From the NCBI GenBank assembly GCA_013180625.2, contig SNVD02001174.1, positions 62,001-126,000 of the forward strand: DNA of 64,000 nt, given 5' to 3'. This DNA comes from Boswellia sacra (lineage: Eukaryota; Streptophyta; Magnoliopsida; Sapindales; Burseraceae). Made by a program: the position numbers and the translations under genes. Below the pieces are notes generated by a model that had not been told where the DNA came from, did no database searches, and saw nothing but the letters and a program-made list of their open reading frames with translations. Shown piece after piece: positions 32,387 through 44,730 of this stretch. The first letter of the stretch is position 1. Each line of letters opens with the position of its first letter.

Positions 32387-34242
32387 TGTTAGCCCTAAGG
32401 CTACATGATAATTTTGATGATAATAATACACATTGATTAATTGAGATTTACTAACATGTTTATTTATGTACAAGAGTGAGATCATTGAAATAATTGCAAA
32501 ATCAAGAAAAGGCTTATTAAAATAAAGTGTTGAAGCTTAAGGAGAAGACTACATGTTAAAGGCACCAAAGTTCAAGAACAAGGTTTGATTCAAGGAATAT
32601 GACACATGAGCAGTATTCAATCAATTGGTCATATATATCTCTATAGATGTCCAAATGACATGATTCTTGAGCCTTTGGAAAGCACTCAATTTGTAACATT
32701 TCATATGTTTTAAAGAAATTCAAGTTTCAAGTGCAAGGTTGTCCAAATCATCATGTAAATTGAAAGACAAATGGAAGTAGCTAACATGAGCACCAAATAC
32801 TCTTTTGGACATATCTTGAACTAGAAATATCAAAATGACTTGATTCTTGTGGCATTAGAAAGAGGACTTAATGAGTCACATTTCATATGCTTTGAAGAAA
32901 TTCAAATTTCAAATGAAAGGCCGACATAATTAACATGAAATTCGGTAGACTGACACAGAGAAGAAAAATCAACTCATTTGAGCACCGAATGATTTTTTAT
33001 CCATATCTTGAGTTAGAGATATCAAAATGACTTGATTTTTGTGGAATTGGAAAGAATATTCAATGGATCAGATTTCATATTCTTTGAAGAAATTCAAATT
33101 TCAAATGGAAGGCTGACATAATATACATGCAAGTCGGTGGACTGACACAAGGAAGAAAAATCAAGTCACAATAGCATCGAATAGTGTTTTGGCCATATCT
33201 TGAGCTACAGATATCCAAATGACTTGATTCTTGATGTGTTGGAAAGCTTATTCAAATGTGCAGATATTTTATGTTTTAAATATTTTCAAATTTTAAACGA
33301 AACATTGACAATAATGGCAGACAAAATTATGGTTTTTATGGTGGGTAAAAAATTTGGAGTTAGTGTCTTCATTTGATTAAGTTCATCCCATTTGTCTATA
33401 AAAGGAGCCCTTCTCCCATGCATTCAAGAAGAGCAATAGAAGCATCTATCAAGCAAAAAATAAGAGAAATATCAAGTCTAGAGAGCTTTTATATTCTTTA
33501 TCTACTCTTTGAAGAGAGTTATACTTTTGTTATAAAAATTATCCTTGTTCTTGCATTGTGGTGAGAGTGAGATATTCTTGTAAAGGATAATAGTTATCCT
33601 TGAGAGAACTCTTGTTGTGTGTTATCAAGAGTTGAAGAAAGTTGCCTTGGTGAGCTTGTTCATCAAGAAGAACTCTTGGTGTGTTGTTATCAAGGGTTGA
33701 AGAAAGTTGCCTTGATGAGTTTGTTCATCAAGAAGAACTCTTGGTGTGGTGTTATCAAGAGTTGAAGGAAGTTGCCTTGGTGAGGTTGTTCATCAAGAAG
33801 AACTCTTGGTGTGGTTTTATCAAGGGTTGAAGGAAGTTGCCTTGGTGAGGTTGTTCATCAAGAAGAACTCTTGGTGTGGTGTTATCAAGGGTTGAAGTAA
33901 AAAGTCTTGGTGAGGTTGTTCATCAAGCAAGTTGTAAAGATTTCTACAACTTAGTGGAAAGCTTAGCTCATGGAGCTAGGAGCCCGTGGACGTAGGTAAG
34001 GTTTACCGAACCACGTAAATTGAGTTTACACTCTCTCTATCCTATCTTTTTTCATTAACTTGCACTTGTGATTGTTCTTTATTGCTATTCTCTTGATTGC
34101 ATTCTATTTTCATCTTCTTCACCTTTATTCTCAAAGAAAGAGTTAAATAATTTTGAACTTTCAAGAAAAGTTTTCTAAATCCGTATTGATAAATAAAAAC
34201 TCAATTCACCCCCCCTCTTGGGTTGCCATACTTGGGTCAACA
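32387..34242 (+). repeat. 5' LTR of the Sirevirus-like element
   Basis: TGTTAGCCCTAAGG to CTTGGGTCAACA, 1856 bp. It contains about four 190-bp units carrying 'catatcttgag(c/t)tagagatat' (near 32625, 32811, 33001 and 33192). It also has five 65-bp units with 'aagaactcttggtgtgg' and 'gttgccttggtgag' at 33605-33930. A TATA-like 'tataaaagg' lies at 33400, a plausible promoter. Confidence 0.95.
33398..33406 (+). promoter_or_regulatory. TATA-like box of the 5' LTR
   Basis: 'ctataaaagg' at about 33396-33406 and an equal copy in the 3' LTR at 38672-38682, each followed by the short frame starting after the conserved catgcattcaag sequence. The position within the LTR fits the U3/R boundary. Confidence 0.55.
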
Positions 34243-34244
34243 AG

Positions 34245-34256
34245 TGGTATCAGAGC
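34245..34256 (+). promoter_or_regulatory. Primer-binding site, initiator Met-tRNA
   Basis: TGGTATCAGAGC lies two bases after the 5' LTR end, the standard position and sequence for Copia elements. Confidence 0.95.
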
Positions 34257-34297
34257 AAGGTTGCTCAATTTTTTAAATCTTAATTGATTTTTGAGCT

Positions 34298-35702
34298 ATG
34301 ACAACTTTTAATTCATCTTTATATATTGAGGGGCTTTCTATCTCTAGACCTCCATTTTTTAATAGAAGTGATTACTCTTATTGGAAAACTAGAATGAGTA
34401 TTTTCTTACAATCTTTTGATTATGATTTATGGACTATTGTTTTGGAAGGACCTTTTGTTCCTACCAAAATTAAAAATGGGGAATGGATGCTTAAAGAACC
34501 TAAAGGGTTTAGTGAAGATGATAAAAAGAAATTGAGTTTGAATGCTAAAGCTATGAATGTGTTGTATTGTGCTCTAGATAGAAATGAGTTTAATAGAATA
34601 TCTACTTGTACTACGGCACAAGAAATATGGCACACACTTGAAATAACTCATGAAGGAACTAGTCAAGTTAAAGAATCCAAAATTAGTATGCTAGTTCATA
34701 GTTATGAGCTTTTTAAGATGAAACTGGATGAATAAATTTTTGAAATTTTTACTAGATTTATGAATATTGTCAATGGTTTGAAATCTCTTGGTAAATCTTA
34801 TTCTAATGTTGAAATGGTGAGAAAGATTCTTAGTGTCTACCAAAATCTTGGGAACCAAAGGTGACGGCAATTCAAGAAGCAAAGGACCTCACCAAACTAC
34901 CATTAGAAGAACTTATGGGTTCTCTCATGACTCATGAAATCACCTTGAAGGAGAATGAAGAAGAAGATTGCAAAGTGGCAAACATGTGCTTTATGGCTTT
35001 AAGAGAAGATGAGGTAAGTATTCTAGGCTATGATCCTAAACTTTCATATGATGAATTACTTGAAGCATTCCAAAATTTTCATGTGCAAGTTGATAAACAA
35101 AATTCAAAAATCAATGCTTTCAAAAAGAAGTCAAAATCATGTTATCTCAATTAGAAGAGTTGGTGGAAATAAATGAAGCTTTAGAAAATGAAAATGAAAT
35201 TTTAAAGCAAAAAGATTTTTGAAAGTTTGGAAAATCAAATACATTTATTAAAAACTGAAAATGAGATTTTAAAACAAAAGGATTTTGATAAATTAGAGAA
35301 AGAAAATGTTATTTTGAAAAAGAAAAATAATGACTTAAGAAATATTGTTGATAGTTTTATAAAAAGCACAAAAATTTGAATTCTATGTTACAAAACCAAA
35401 GGTGTGTTTTTGATAAAAGAGGTTTAGGATATAACACTCATAAAAATCAAAAGTATTTTAAAAATTATTTTGCCCATGCATCTTCTAGGAATAATCCTAA
35501 TCATTCATGTACTTATTGTGGAAGAAAAGGACACAAAGTGCATTCTTGCTATATTAGGAGAAATCCTAATTTTAAACAAATATGGGTTCCAAAAAGTACC
35601 ATAACTAACCCCCAAGGACCCAAGAACATTTGGGTACCAAAAAGTTGCTCTTTTAATATTGATTGTAGAAACAAAGGAGTGGCAAACACAAGTGGTACTT
35701 AG
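34298..35702 (+). pseudogene. Gag region of the Sirevirus-like element
   Basis: Starts MTTFNSSLYIEGLSISRPPF. YWKTRMSIFLQSFD, LWTIVLEGPF, CALDRNEFNRISTC and EIWHTLEITHEGTSQVK form the UBN2-type capsid core. A stop (TAA, 34733-34735) and several shifts break the frame before ALREDEVSILGYDPK and a lysine-rich coiled-coil-like stretch (35160-35360). The zinc knuckle CTYCGRKGHKVHSC (CX2CX4HX4C, about 35508-35550) is intact. Three stops and two frame changes prevent full translation, although the LTRs are still similar. Confidence 0.85.
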
Positions 35703-37330
35703 ATAGCGGATGCTCAAGGCATATGACCGGAGATGCCTCCAAATTTTCAAGATTAATCATGAAGAAATGAGATATGTGACCTTCGGTGATAATGCCAAAG
35801 GAAGGGTAATCAGACATGGTGATATTGGTAACCCTTCTTCACCTATTATTAAAGATGTTTTGCTTGTCCATGGTTCGAAACATGATTTGATTAGCATCAG
35901 TCAATTGTGTGATAAGAGATATTTTGTTGCTTTTGAGTCTAATAGAAATGTGATTAAGGATGTTAGTAACAATAAGACATTATTTATTGGTAATAGATGT
36001 GGTAATATTTATACAATTGATATTGATGTTAATAATCATGTAGAAAACTATTTCATTGTTAATCGTGATGCTTGGTTATGGCATAGAAGGCTAGGTCATG
36101 CTAGCATGGACACAATTTCAAAAATTTCTAAAAATGATTTAGTTGATGGTTTTCCAGAATAAAATTTGAAAAGGATAAGATTTGTAGTGCTTGTCAATTT
36201 GGAAAACAAGTGAAAACTTCTTTTAAACAAAAGAAATTTATTTCAACAAATAAACCTCTACAATTACTTCATTTGGATTTATTTGGACCATCAAGAACTC
36301 AAAGCCTTGGTGGAAAGTATTATGTTTTTGTTATTGTGGATGATTATTCAAGATCACTTGGGTATTATTCTTGAAAACTAAAAATGAGGCCATACAAGCT
36401 TTTTCAAAATTTGCAAAAAGAGTCCAAAATCAAAAGGGTATTCTATTGTGTCCATTAGGAGTGATCATGGTGGTGAAGTAGACAATGTTGCATTTGAAAA
36501 TCTTTGTGATGAAAATAGTTTTGAACATAATTTTTCCGCACCTAGAACTCCACAACAAAATGGTGTTGTTGAGAGGAAAAATAGGACTATCCAAGAAATG
36601 GCTAGGACCATGTTACTTGAAAATAATTTTGCCAAAATATTTTTGGGCCGAAGCCGTTAATACCGCATGCTTTATAATCAATAGAGTCCATATTAGAGCT
36701 TTAATAAAGAAAACTCCTTATGAACTTTGGAAAGGAAGAAAACCCAACATTGGATTTTTTAAAGTTTTTGGATGTAAATGTTTTATTTTAAACACCAAGG
36801 ATAACCTTGAAAAATTTGATGCAAAAGCCGATGTTGGAATTTTTTGTTGACTACTCCAACCATAGTAAAGCATATAGAGTTTTTAACAAAAAGACTCTTG
36901 CTATTGAAGAATCTATGCATGTTGAATTTGATGAAACTAATGTGATTTCTTCAAAGAATTTAGATGATGATATTGTTGAGGTAGAAAGGCAAATCAAGGA
37001 ATCAAGGGTTGATGAAAAGAGCCAAGATGAATTACAACTTCAACAAGAAAAGCTTGAGGAAGTAAATGATTCTTCCCAAGAATTACCAAAGAAATGGAGG
37101 TACGCAAAAGCTCACCCTAAAGATCTCATTATTGGTGAACCATCACAAGGTATGTGAACTAGATCTTCTTTTAGGAACTTTTGTAATCATTTTGCATTTG
37201 TCTCTTAATTTAAACCAAAATCTTTCAAAGAAGCCGAAAATGACGAAAGTTGAATTTTGGCTATGCAAGAAGAATTAAATCAATTTGAGAGAAATCAAGT
37301 TTGGGAATTAGTCCCCAGACCCAAATATGA
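35693..37330 (+). pseudogene. Pol region of the Sirevirus-like element: protease and integrase only
   Basis: WYLDSGCSRHMTGD (protease, D-S-G), then LWHRRLGHASMDTISKIS (GAG-preintegrase), and integrase with LDLFGPSRT (first D), VDDYSRS, SDHGGEVDN (second D) and NGVVERKNRTIQEMART (catalytic E). ELWKGRKPNIGFFKVFGC follows. Stops and single-base shifts occur at about 36160, 36375, 36655 and 36848. A linker with many Q and E leads to WRYAKAHPKDLIIGEP and LNQFERNQVWELVPRP, which normally is just before reverse transcriptase; there the coding region ends. RT, RNase H and the 'ADILTK' tail are absent. Confidence 0.88.
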
Positions 37331-37437
37331 CTAAACCCCTTAGTCAAGATAGATTTTGTATAATTAGAAGAGAATTAGGCATGTTAGATATGTCTTAATT
37401 TTGCTTTTATATGATATTCTTTGAATGGTAGCATATG

Positions 37438-37660
37438 TTAAGGGGGAGAATATATTTAGGGGGAGTAGTTAATTTGATTACATCTTTTTGATGATAACAA
37501 AAGGGGGAGAAATTGTTGGATTGCTTATATTCATAACATGGATTGCTTATATTCATAACGAGTGCCATCTTTTTGTTTGTTCTTGATTTTATTTTCATTC
37601 TTGATTTTAGATATTATTTTAAAGCAATCAATGGTTTGTCATCACCAAAAAGGGGGAGAT
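37438..37660 (+). promoter_or_regulatory. Multiple polypurine tracts before the 3' LTR
   Basis: 'aagggggagaa' at 37440, 'tagggggagta' at 37458, 'aaaagggggagaaa' at 37500 and 'aaaaagggggagat' ending at 37660, directly before the 3' LTR. Repeated PPT-like motifs are a known feature of Sirevirus elements. Confidence 0.85.
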
Positions 37661-39518
37661 TGTTAGCCCTAAGGCTACATGATAATTTTGATGATAACAA
37701 TACACATTGATTAATTGAGATTTACTAACATGTTTATTTATGTGCAAGAGTAAGATCATTGAAATAATTAAAATCAAGAAGAGGCTTATTAAAATGAAGT
37801 GTTGAAGCTAAGGAGAAGACTACATGTTAAAGGCACCAAAGTTTAAGAACAAGGTTTGATTCAAGGAATATGACACATGAGCAATATTTAATCAATTGGT
37901 CATATATATATATATCTATAGATGTCCAAATGACATGATTCTTGAGCCTTTGGAAAGCTTACTCAATTTGTAACATTTCATATGTTTTAAAGAAATTTAA
38001 ATTTCAAGTGCAAGGTTGTCCAAATCATCATGCAAATTGAAAGACAAATGGAAGTAGCTGACATGAGCACCAAATACTCTTTTAGACATATCTTGAGCTA
38101 GAAATATCAAAATGATTTGATTCTTACGACATTAGAAAGAGGACTTAATGAATATATTTCATATGCTTTGAAGAAATTCAAATTTCAAATGAAAGGCCGA
38201 CATAATTAACATGAAATTCGGTAGACTGACACAGAGAAGAAAAATCAACTCATTTGAGCACCGAATGATGTTTTATCCATATCTTGAGTTAGAGATATCC
38301 AAATGACTTGATTCTTATGGTATTGGAAAGAAGCTTCAATGGAGAAGATTTCATATTCTTTGAAGAAATTCAAATTTCAAATGTAAGGCTGACATAATAC
38401 ACATGCAAGTCGGTAGACTGACACAAGGAAGAAAAATCAAGTCACAATAGCACCGAATGTTGTTTTGGCCATATCTTGAGCTACAGATATCCAAATGACT
38501 TGGTTATTAATGAGTTAGAAAGCTTATTCAAATTTGCAGATATTTTATGTTTTGCAGATTTTCAAATTACAAACGAAACATTGACAAAAATGGCATACAA
38601 AATTACAGTTTTTATGGTAGGCAGAAAATTTGGAGTTAGTGTCTTCATTTGATTAAGTTCATCCCATTTGCCTATAAAAGGAGCCCTTCTCCCATGCATT
38701 CAAGAAGAGCAGGAGAAGCATCTATCAAGCAAAAAATAAGAGAAATATCAAGTCTAGAGAGCTTTTATATTCTTTATCTACTCTTTGAAGAGAGTTATAC
38801 TTTTGTTGTAAAAATTATCCTTGTTCTGGTATTGTGGTGAGAGTGAGATATTCTTGTAAAGGATAATAGTTATCCTTGAGAGAACTCTTGTTGTGTGTTA
38901 TCAAGAGTTGAAGAAAGTTGCCTTGGTGAGCTTGTTCATCAAGAAGAACTCTTGGTGTGGTGTTATCAAGGGTTGAAGGACGTTGCCTTGGTGAGTTTGT
39001 TCATCAAGAAGAACTCTCGGTGTGGTGTTATCAAGAGTTGAAGGAAGTTGCCTTAGTGAGGTTGTTCATCAAGAAGAACTCTTGGTGTGGTGTTATCGAG
39101 AGTTGAAGAAAATTGCCTTGGTGAGGTTGTTCATCAAGAAGAACTCTTGGTGTGGTGTTATCAAGGGTTGAAGTAAAAAGTCTTGGTGAGGTTGTTCATC
39201 AAGCAAGTTGTAAAGATTTCTACAACTTAGTGGAAAGCTTAGCTCGTGGAGCTAGGAGCCCGTGGACGTAGGCAAGGTTTACCGAACCACGTAAATTGAG
39301 TTTACACTCTCTCTATCCTATCTCTTTACATTAACTTGCACTTGTGATTGTTCTTTATTGCTATTCTCTTGATTGCATTTTATTTTCATCTTCTTCACCT
39401 TTATCCTCAAAGAAAGAGTTAAATAATTTTGAACTTTCAAGAAAAGTTTTCTAAATCCGTATTGATAAATAAAAACCCAATTCACTCCCCCTCTTGGGTC
39501 GTCACACTTGGGTCAACA
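37661..39518 (+). repeat. 3' LTR of the Sirevirus-like element
   Basis: TGTTAGCCCTAAGG to TTGGGTCAACA, 1858 bp, with the same internal 190-bp and 65-bp repeats as the 5' LTR (65-bp units at 38880-39205). Differences from the 5' LTR are scattered single bases and small indels, so the insertion is far younger than its Copia host. Confidence 0.95.
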
Positions 39519-41690
39519 GTTAGAACATTGTCTCATCTTGATCCTTGCACACCTCAATGTGAAAATGAAGTGCAAAGGATGATACATCTTGGGGATATGG
39601 CTAATCAGATGTTGAATGCTTTTACTAATACAACTAAGATAACAAAGTCACATATACATCTTGCTAATACATCAGCACGTATTGAGTTCCACATCGAACA
39701 AACTCACCAAGTAACAATGACTAATCAATTTGTTGCATGCCAGAAGCATGAGAGACCCCTTAGATCAAAAGATATTGTCCCCGAAAAAGAAAAAGTGGTT
39801 AATAACGGTCCTGATAGAAATAATGATCGAGCTAAAGAATCCACATTCTTTCATTTATCTCCTAAAGCGATAAATATTCCTAATGGGACACCTGCCCCTG
39901 AAGAGGCACAAGTTCTTAATGAGACACATGTCCCTGAAGTGGCACATGAATTTAAAAATGAAGAGATTTCTGTTAATTATGCTTATACTAGAGAAATGTG
40001 GAATCGTAATGAAATTATCGTTGACAACATATTTTCATTTGTAGTAGCCACTAATATTATGAATGATGATTTTGAACCACACATAGTAGATGAATGTAGA
40101 CAAAGGCGTGACTGGCCTAAATAAAAAGAAGCAGTTCAAGCAAAATTATCTTCTTTAGCCAAACGTGAAGTTTTTAGACTTATAGTCCAAACACCTAATG
40201 ATGTCAAATTCATTGGATATAAATGGGTATTTACTAGAAAACAAAATAGAATAATGAGATTGCCAAATATAAAGCTCAGCTAATAACTTACGATTTTTCT
40301 CAAAGATCGGGTATTAATTTCGATGAAACTTATGCCTCGATAATTGATGTTATCACTTTTAAATATTTGATCAGTTTGACAATCTTAGAAAAACTTTACA
40401 TGCACCTTATAGATGTGGTGACTGTTTACTTGTATGGTCAATTAGATTCTGACATATATATGAAACCTAAAGGATTTAATTTGCCTGAAGCACTTGAAAC
40501 AAAACCAAGGGGTATGTATTCACTTAAATTGCAAAGATCCTTATATAGATTGAAACATTGAGGGAGAATGTGGTACGATCGCCTAAGTGAATACTTGATT
40601 AAAGAAGGATATGTTAATGATCCTATATGCCCTTTTGTGTTTATAAAGAAGTCAGAATTTGGTTTTGCTATCATAACAGTATATGTCGATGACATGAATT
40701 TAATTGGAACTCTTGAAGAGATCGAGGATGCTGCTAAATATTTGAAAAGAGAATTTGAAATGAAATATTTTGGGGAAAACAAAACACTATCTCAGCTTAC
40801 AGATCGAGCACAAGTCTGATGGCATATTTGTTTATCATTCAACATATACAGAAAAGGTTTAAAATAATTCAATATAGATAAGGCTCATCCATTAAGTACC
40901 CCAATGGTTGTTAGATCCCTCGATCCTAAAAAGGATCCATTTCATCCTAAAGAGGATGATGAATAGTTACTTGATCCTAAAGTACCATATTTGAACGCTA
41001 TAAGTATATTAATGTATTTGACACAATGTGCTAGACCTGAAATTGCATTTGCAGTTAATTTGTTAGTAAGGTTTAGTGCTGCACCTACTAGACGACATCG
41101 GAATGGGATCAAACACATTTTTCATTATCTTCAGGGAACTATTGATTTGGGATTATTCTTTTCATATAAGCTTTTTGAAAATCCTAGTTTGGTTAGATAT
41201 GCTGATGCCTGTTATTTATCTGATCCCTATAAAGCTCGATCTCAAATTGGATATGTTTTTACTTAAAATGGGATTGCAATTTCATAAACAAAGTTTGATT
41301 GCTACTTCTTCTAACCACTCTAAAATACTTTCATTGCATGAGGCCAAAAAAGAATGTATATGGTTACAATTTGTTATTCAACACATTAAGAGTTCATGCA
41401 AGTTATCTCCTATAGATCCTCCAACGATCATTTATGAAGATAATGCAGCTTGCATTGCTCAAGTCAAAGGAGGATACATCATAGGAGACAGAACGAAACA
41501 CATTTCACCGAAGTTCTTCTACACGTATGAACTTCAAGAAAATTGAAAGATTGATGTGAAGCAGATGTGTTCAAATGACAATCTTGCAGAGTTCTTTACC
41601 AAGACTTTATTAACATCAACATTTGAGAAATTAGTATACAAAATTGGTATGTGGCGGCTTAACAAGCAATCAAATTGACAAAAGATCTTC
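39519..41690 (+). pseudogene. Old Copia pol, reverse transcriptase and RNase H part
   Basis: Continues the polyprotein after the nested insertion: TLSHLDPCTPQCENEV and a linker, then the RT start ('REVFRL', 'GYKWVFTRKQN') with a frameshift at about 40255. Further motifs are SGINFDETYA, IDVVTVYLYGQLDSDIYMKP, SLYRLKH*GRMWYDRL and the RT catalytic box VYVDDM (about 40681-40700). After another shift come LNAISILMYLTQCARPEIAF, YLQGTIDLGLFF and RYADACYLSDP (RNase H D), then IIYEDNAACIAQVKGGYI and the conserved tail LAEFFTKTL. Stops and shifts recur. The final frame ends near 41680. Confidence 0.85.
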
Positions 41691-41942
41691 TGCCATAATC
41701 AAGCGAAGTAGTCATTAGGGAGAGCATTATGGAAACATTTGCACTGTACTCTTTTTCCTTCCGATCAGGTTTGTTCTATTAGATTTTTTGGCAAGGTTTT
41801 TAACGAGGTAGTAGAAGCACGTCCGACACAACTTTGTAATTTATTCTACAATTGTATTCCTTTACTTTAGTTTTTATTTCACTAGATTTTTCCTTAGTAA
41901 AGTCAAATACAATTATTTTAAGTAGTGGAATCCAAGGGGGAG

Positions 41943-42205
41943 TGTTATGACACGTAGTGGATTACCACCACTTGAATCTTGTGCTGTCCAAATTTCATTG
42001 ATACATTAATTGGCAAATTGTATTGGCTATTGGAGAGGCAGTTTTAGATTGGTTTAAATGAGTGGCTTGTCGATGTTCCATCTCCATATATACAAGCACC
42101 CCTCCACCATTATAATTGTGTGAATGTTCAAGCAAGTATAAGAGTTTTACTACTCTCATTTCTCCTTTCTAGCTTTATTTATTCAATCTCTCTCTCTCCC
42201 TCCAG
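41943..42205 (+). repeat. 3' LTR of the old Copia element (end uncertain)
   Basis: Begins TGTTATGACACG directly after a purine tract. The CT-rich region around 42140-42205 (ctctctctctccctcca) may be its end; I found no 5' LTR to compare. The TATA-like 'ccatatatacaag' lies near 42083. Confidence 0.6.
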
Positions 42206-43146
42206 GTTGTTTTCTCTTCACCCCTCCAATATATTGCAAAGTCACTGCCCGCCACCCATTTGCCTTGCATCCTTATTCCAAGTACAAACACACATACTAC
42301 CTTGCATGTTACCAACCACCTTTCAAACATTTAATCATCTACAGCAAGTTATGTATCCATTGATACTTAAATTATCATGAAAAGAACTGCATTAAATTTT
42401 TGGAGAGTGATTTCAACACTATCTAATAAGAAAGCAATTAAACTCATAAACTTTAATAAATGAAAGATCTAGGAAGTTGACTTAGGCTAGCTCAGGCTCA
42501 TCCTAAAATTTATAATATCATTTAGTCCTCATTTTAATTTGTCAAGTTATACCTTAATAAGAAAACCCAATTTCTTAGTTTTCTCTTTCCTTTTTTTTTT
42601 TTTTTAATTATTAGTTTGTGAACCTTTGAACAAGACTTCTCCTTTCACTCTAGTGTCACATTAGATGCCACTTTTATGTGGATATATATTTTTAAAAAAA
42701 TATTTTACAATTTATAAGCATAGAAGTTTCTCTTTTATTATAGTTTTATTATTTTATTTCATAAATTGTAATTTATATTTTTACTATTTTTAATCTAATT
42801 TAGTATAAATTGTATGGTCTTCTCTATTCTTTTATAGTTTGTAATTGATCAAATTTAAAAAAAAAATTCCAAAAATTCTTGATGAGTGTTGGTAATTAAC
42901 TTTTTTTTATATAAATTTTAGTGATATATTATATTTGAACCATTTAAGAGTCAAAGTTTAATATATCCTCTTTAAAGTATACTTTGTTTAATATTTTAAT
43001 GAATTCCCTCATACTATGAAGGTTTACGAAAAATTTATAGATATTATAATATTTTAAGAGGTGCCCCTCCTTATATAAAATCTGTTGAGTCCGTTAATAA
43101 CTTTGGTGATTGCTAAAAAAAAAAAAAAAACTAAAAAAAAGATTCT
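42206..43146. other. AT-rich spacer without gene
   Basis: No reading frame of interest. Contains poly(A) and poly(T) runs (42592-42605, 43116-43139), the latter just before the dispersed repeat at 43147. Confidence 0.5.
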
Positions 43147-43410
43147 ATAGCTAGACAACCTTTTTCAACAAATTGGTAAGATATCTACATTGCTAAAGAT
43201 AATAAAAAAAAAGTACTGCCTAGTATTTAGGTTTAAATTAAATAGATATTATCCAATTTCAATTTCGCACATTGTCATTTTCTTTAGCGAATTTACTTTT
43301 GAGCGAAACATAATTATCTCTCACCCAAAACATGCCTCTTTAGTCCAAAAATCGAAGCCTTTATAAGTACTATAAGATCTTATGTTAGTGATGCAGGATG
43401 CGACATAGGG
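43147..43410 (+). repeat. Dispersed repeat, second copy (first at 17346-17590)
   Basis: Same block order as 17346-17590, including 'cctttttcaacaaattgg', 'tagtatttaggtttaaatta' and 'gcgaatttactttt'. It runs into a GT/CA stretch at 43425-43450. Confidence 0.65.
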
Positions 43411-44557
43411 TGTCTAGAAGAAGACATATGTGTGTGTGTGTGCACGCGCGCATATGGCTTTTTCTAGCAATTACAAATAGGCTGGACAACAACTAGACAA
43501 ATGTTGAATAGGTCATGTTTTATTTTGAAAATCGGTGTATCAATTTAGATTTTGGGACATTGTTATGCTACAATATGATCTTAAGCAAATATAATAAATT
43601 CTTACACTATAAATTTAATTAAAAATCATATAGACTAACCAATTAATATACAATTTTTAACTCTTGAAAAAAATTGAGGAATATATCTTACCAAATTTTG
43701 AAGCTTCATTTTCTTCGTCCATGATAAAGGGCCTACCTTTAGCATCTCAATGCACTTATGATTCAGTTGATCTTCTATTTCTATGTGATTAGAATTTTTC
43801 AACTATCGTGCAATTGATTTGTGAGATATATGATGAAATAGTTAACTTTGGATTTATTTTGAGAAATAATAACTCCCTCAGATAAAATAGTCATGTTCAT
43901 TACTTATGAACAAAATATTCCTTACACAGTCTCAAATAACACTTGTTGGAAAATGCTAGATAAGTTACCTAGCACATATTTAGCTTATCTAATCCATTTA
44001 GACAACTTAACAAAAAATAGACACAAATATTTAATGTACTTTTACTCATCTATCTCTAAACAATTTAACTAACACTAGACACAAATGTTTAATGATTTAT
44101 ATAAAACTTTGTAGCAGGCAATGTTGTCTTATTTGTTTAGATGCTTGCCACAAATGTCTAAAATTGTTATTATGCTAGACAATGTTATCTTGTTTGTGAC
44201 AAATTTTAAGTTAATTATTTGGGCCAAAAGTCTATCGTTTTGGGCTATTATAGGTAGTTTATACCTAGAACAACAACCGGATCATTGTTTTCATGTTAAG
44301 ACTACACTTGAACAACCCAACAAAAAAAATATGTTGCTTTGATTTTTCCTACTAAAAAAGCAACTAGATTATTATTTTAATGTAGAGACTATACTAAAAC
44401 AACGCAAAAAAAAAAAAATTTGTTATAATGGCATCAGCGTTGATAAAGATGGTTCGGAGGAGGTTTGGAGGAGAGTAGTCAATGGAGTTAATCATGGTGG
44501 ATCATGATGTCAATGTCTCTTATGTTTCAGGTGACAATTGAGAGTTTAGTATAAGAG
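43411..44557. other. Non-coding DNA with a local duplication
   Basis: No gene seen. At 44265-44420 a segment with 'caac(c/t)(g/a)gatcattgtttt' and 'actacacttgaacaaccca' is repeated once in diverged form. A relative of the same segment lies at 52172-52230 beyond CACTA-2. Confidence 0.45.
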
Positions 44558-44730
44558 TAATGTTATATTTACAGAGCCTATATGCAAAATTTGTGTACAA
44601 AGTTGATGTGACATTACTTATTCAATACCATGACTTATTAGTATTTATTACATTAACAACTCATATTAATCTTTCTATTTCACTTGATGCCACGACAACT
44701 TTGTAATAGATTTTGTAAATATAACATTAT
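44558..44730. mobile_element. Short MITE
   Basis: Inverted ends 'taatgttatatttaca' and 'tgtaaatataacatta' with further matched blocks inside (acaaagttg...caactttgt). About 173 bp, no coding capacity, target duplication unclear. Confidence 0.7.

Larger units (their letters stand above)
32387..39518 (+). mobile_element. Sirevirus-like Copia element, internally deleted
   Basis: A 7.13-kb element with 1.86-kb LTRs, perfect 5-bp target duplication, a primer-binding site complementary to initiator methionine tRNA (TGGTATCAGAGC), Gag with zinc knuckle, protease, integrase, and several polypurine tracts before the 3' LTR. Repeated AGGGGGAG tracts and long LTRs are typical of the Sirevirus (SIRE/Maximus) lineage. 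Reverse transcriptase and RNase H are missing: pol ends soon after WELVPRPKYD near 37330 and non-coding sequence with purine tracts follows within about 100 bp. It could move only with enzymes supplied in trans. Confidence 0.93.
30860..42205 (+). mobile_element. Old Copia element, split by a younger Copia
   Basis: Protease-to-integrase parts lie at 30860-32381 and reverse transcriptase to RNase H at 39519-41690, followed by a polypurine tract (ccaaggggga, about 41933-41942) and a 3' LTR beginning TGTTATGACACG at 41943. Frameshifts and stops run throughout. The 5' LTR is not recognisable. The Sirevirus-like element 32387-39518 lies in the middle; reading RRELS*DV across the gap continues directly with RTLSHLDPCTPQCENEV, so nothing was lost on insertion. 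Confidence 0.88.

Noticed and set aside
33605..33930. CRISPR-like array
   Set aside because: Units are adjacent without spacers, in a plant retrotransposon LTR and repeated in the second LTR.
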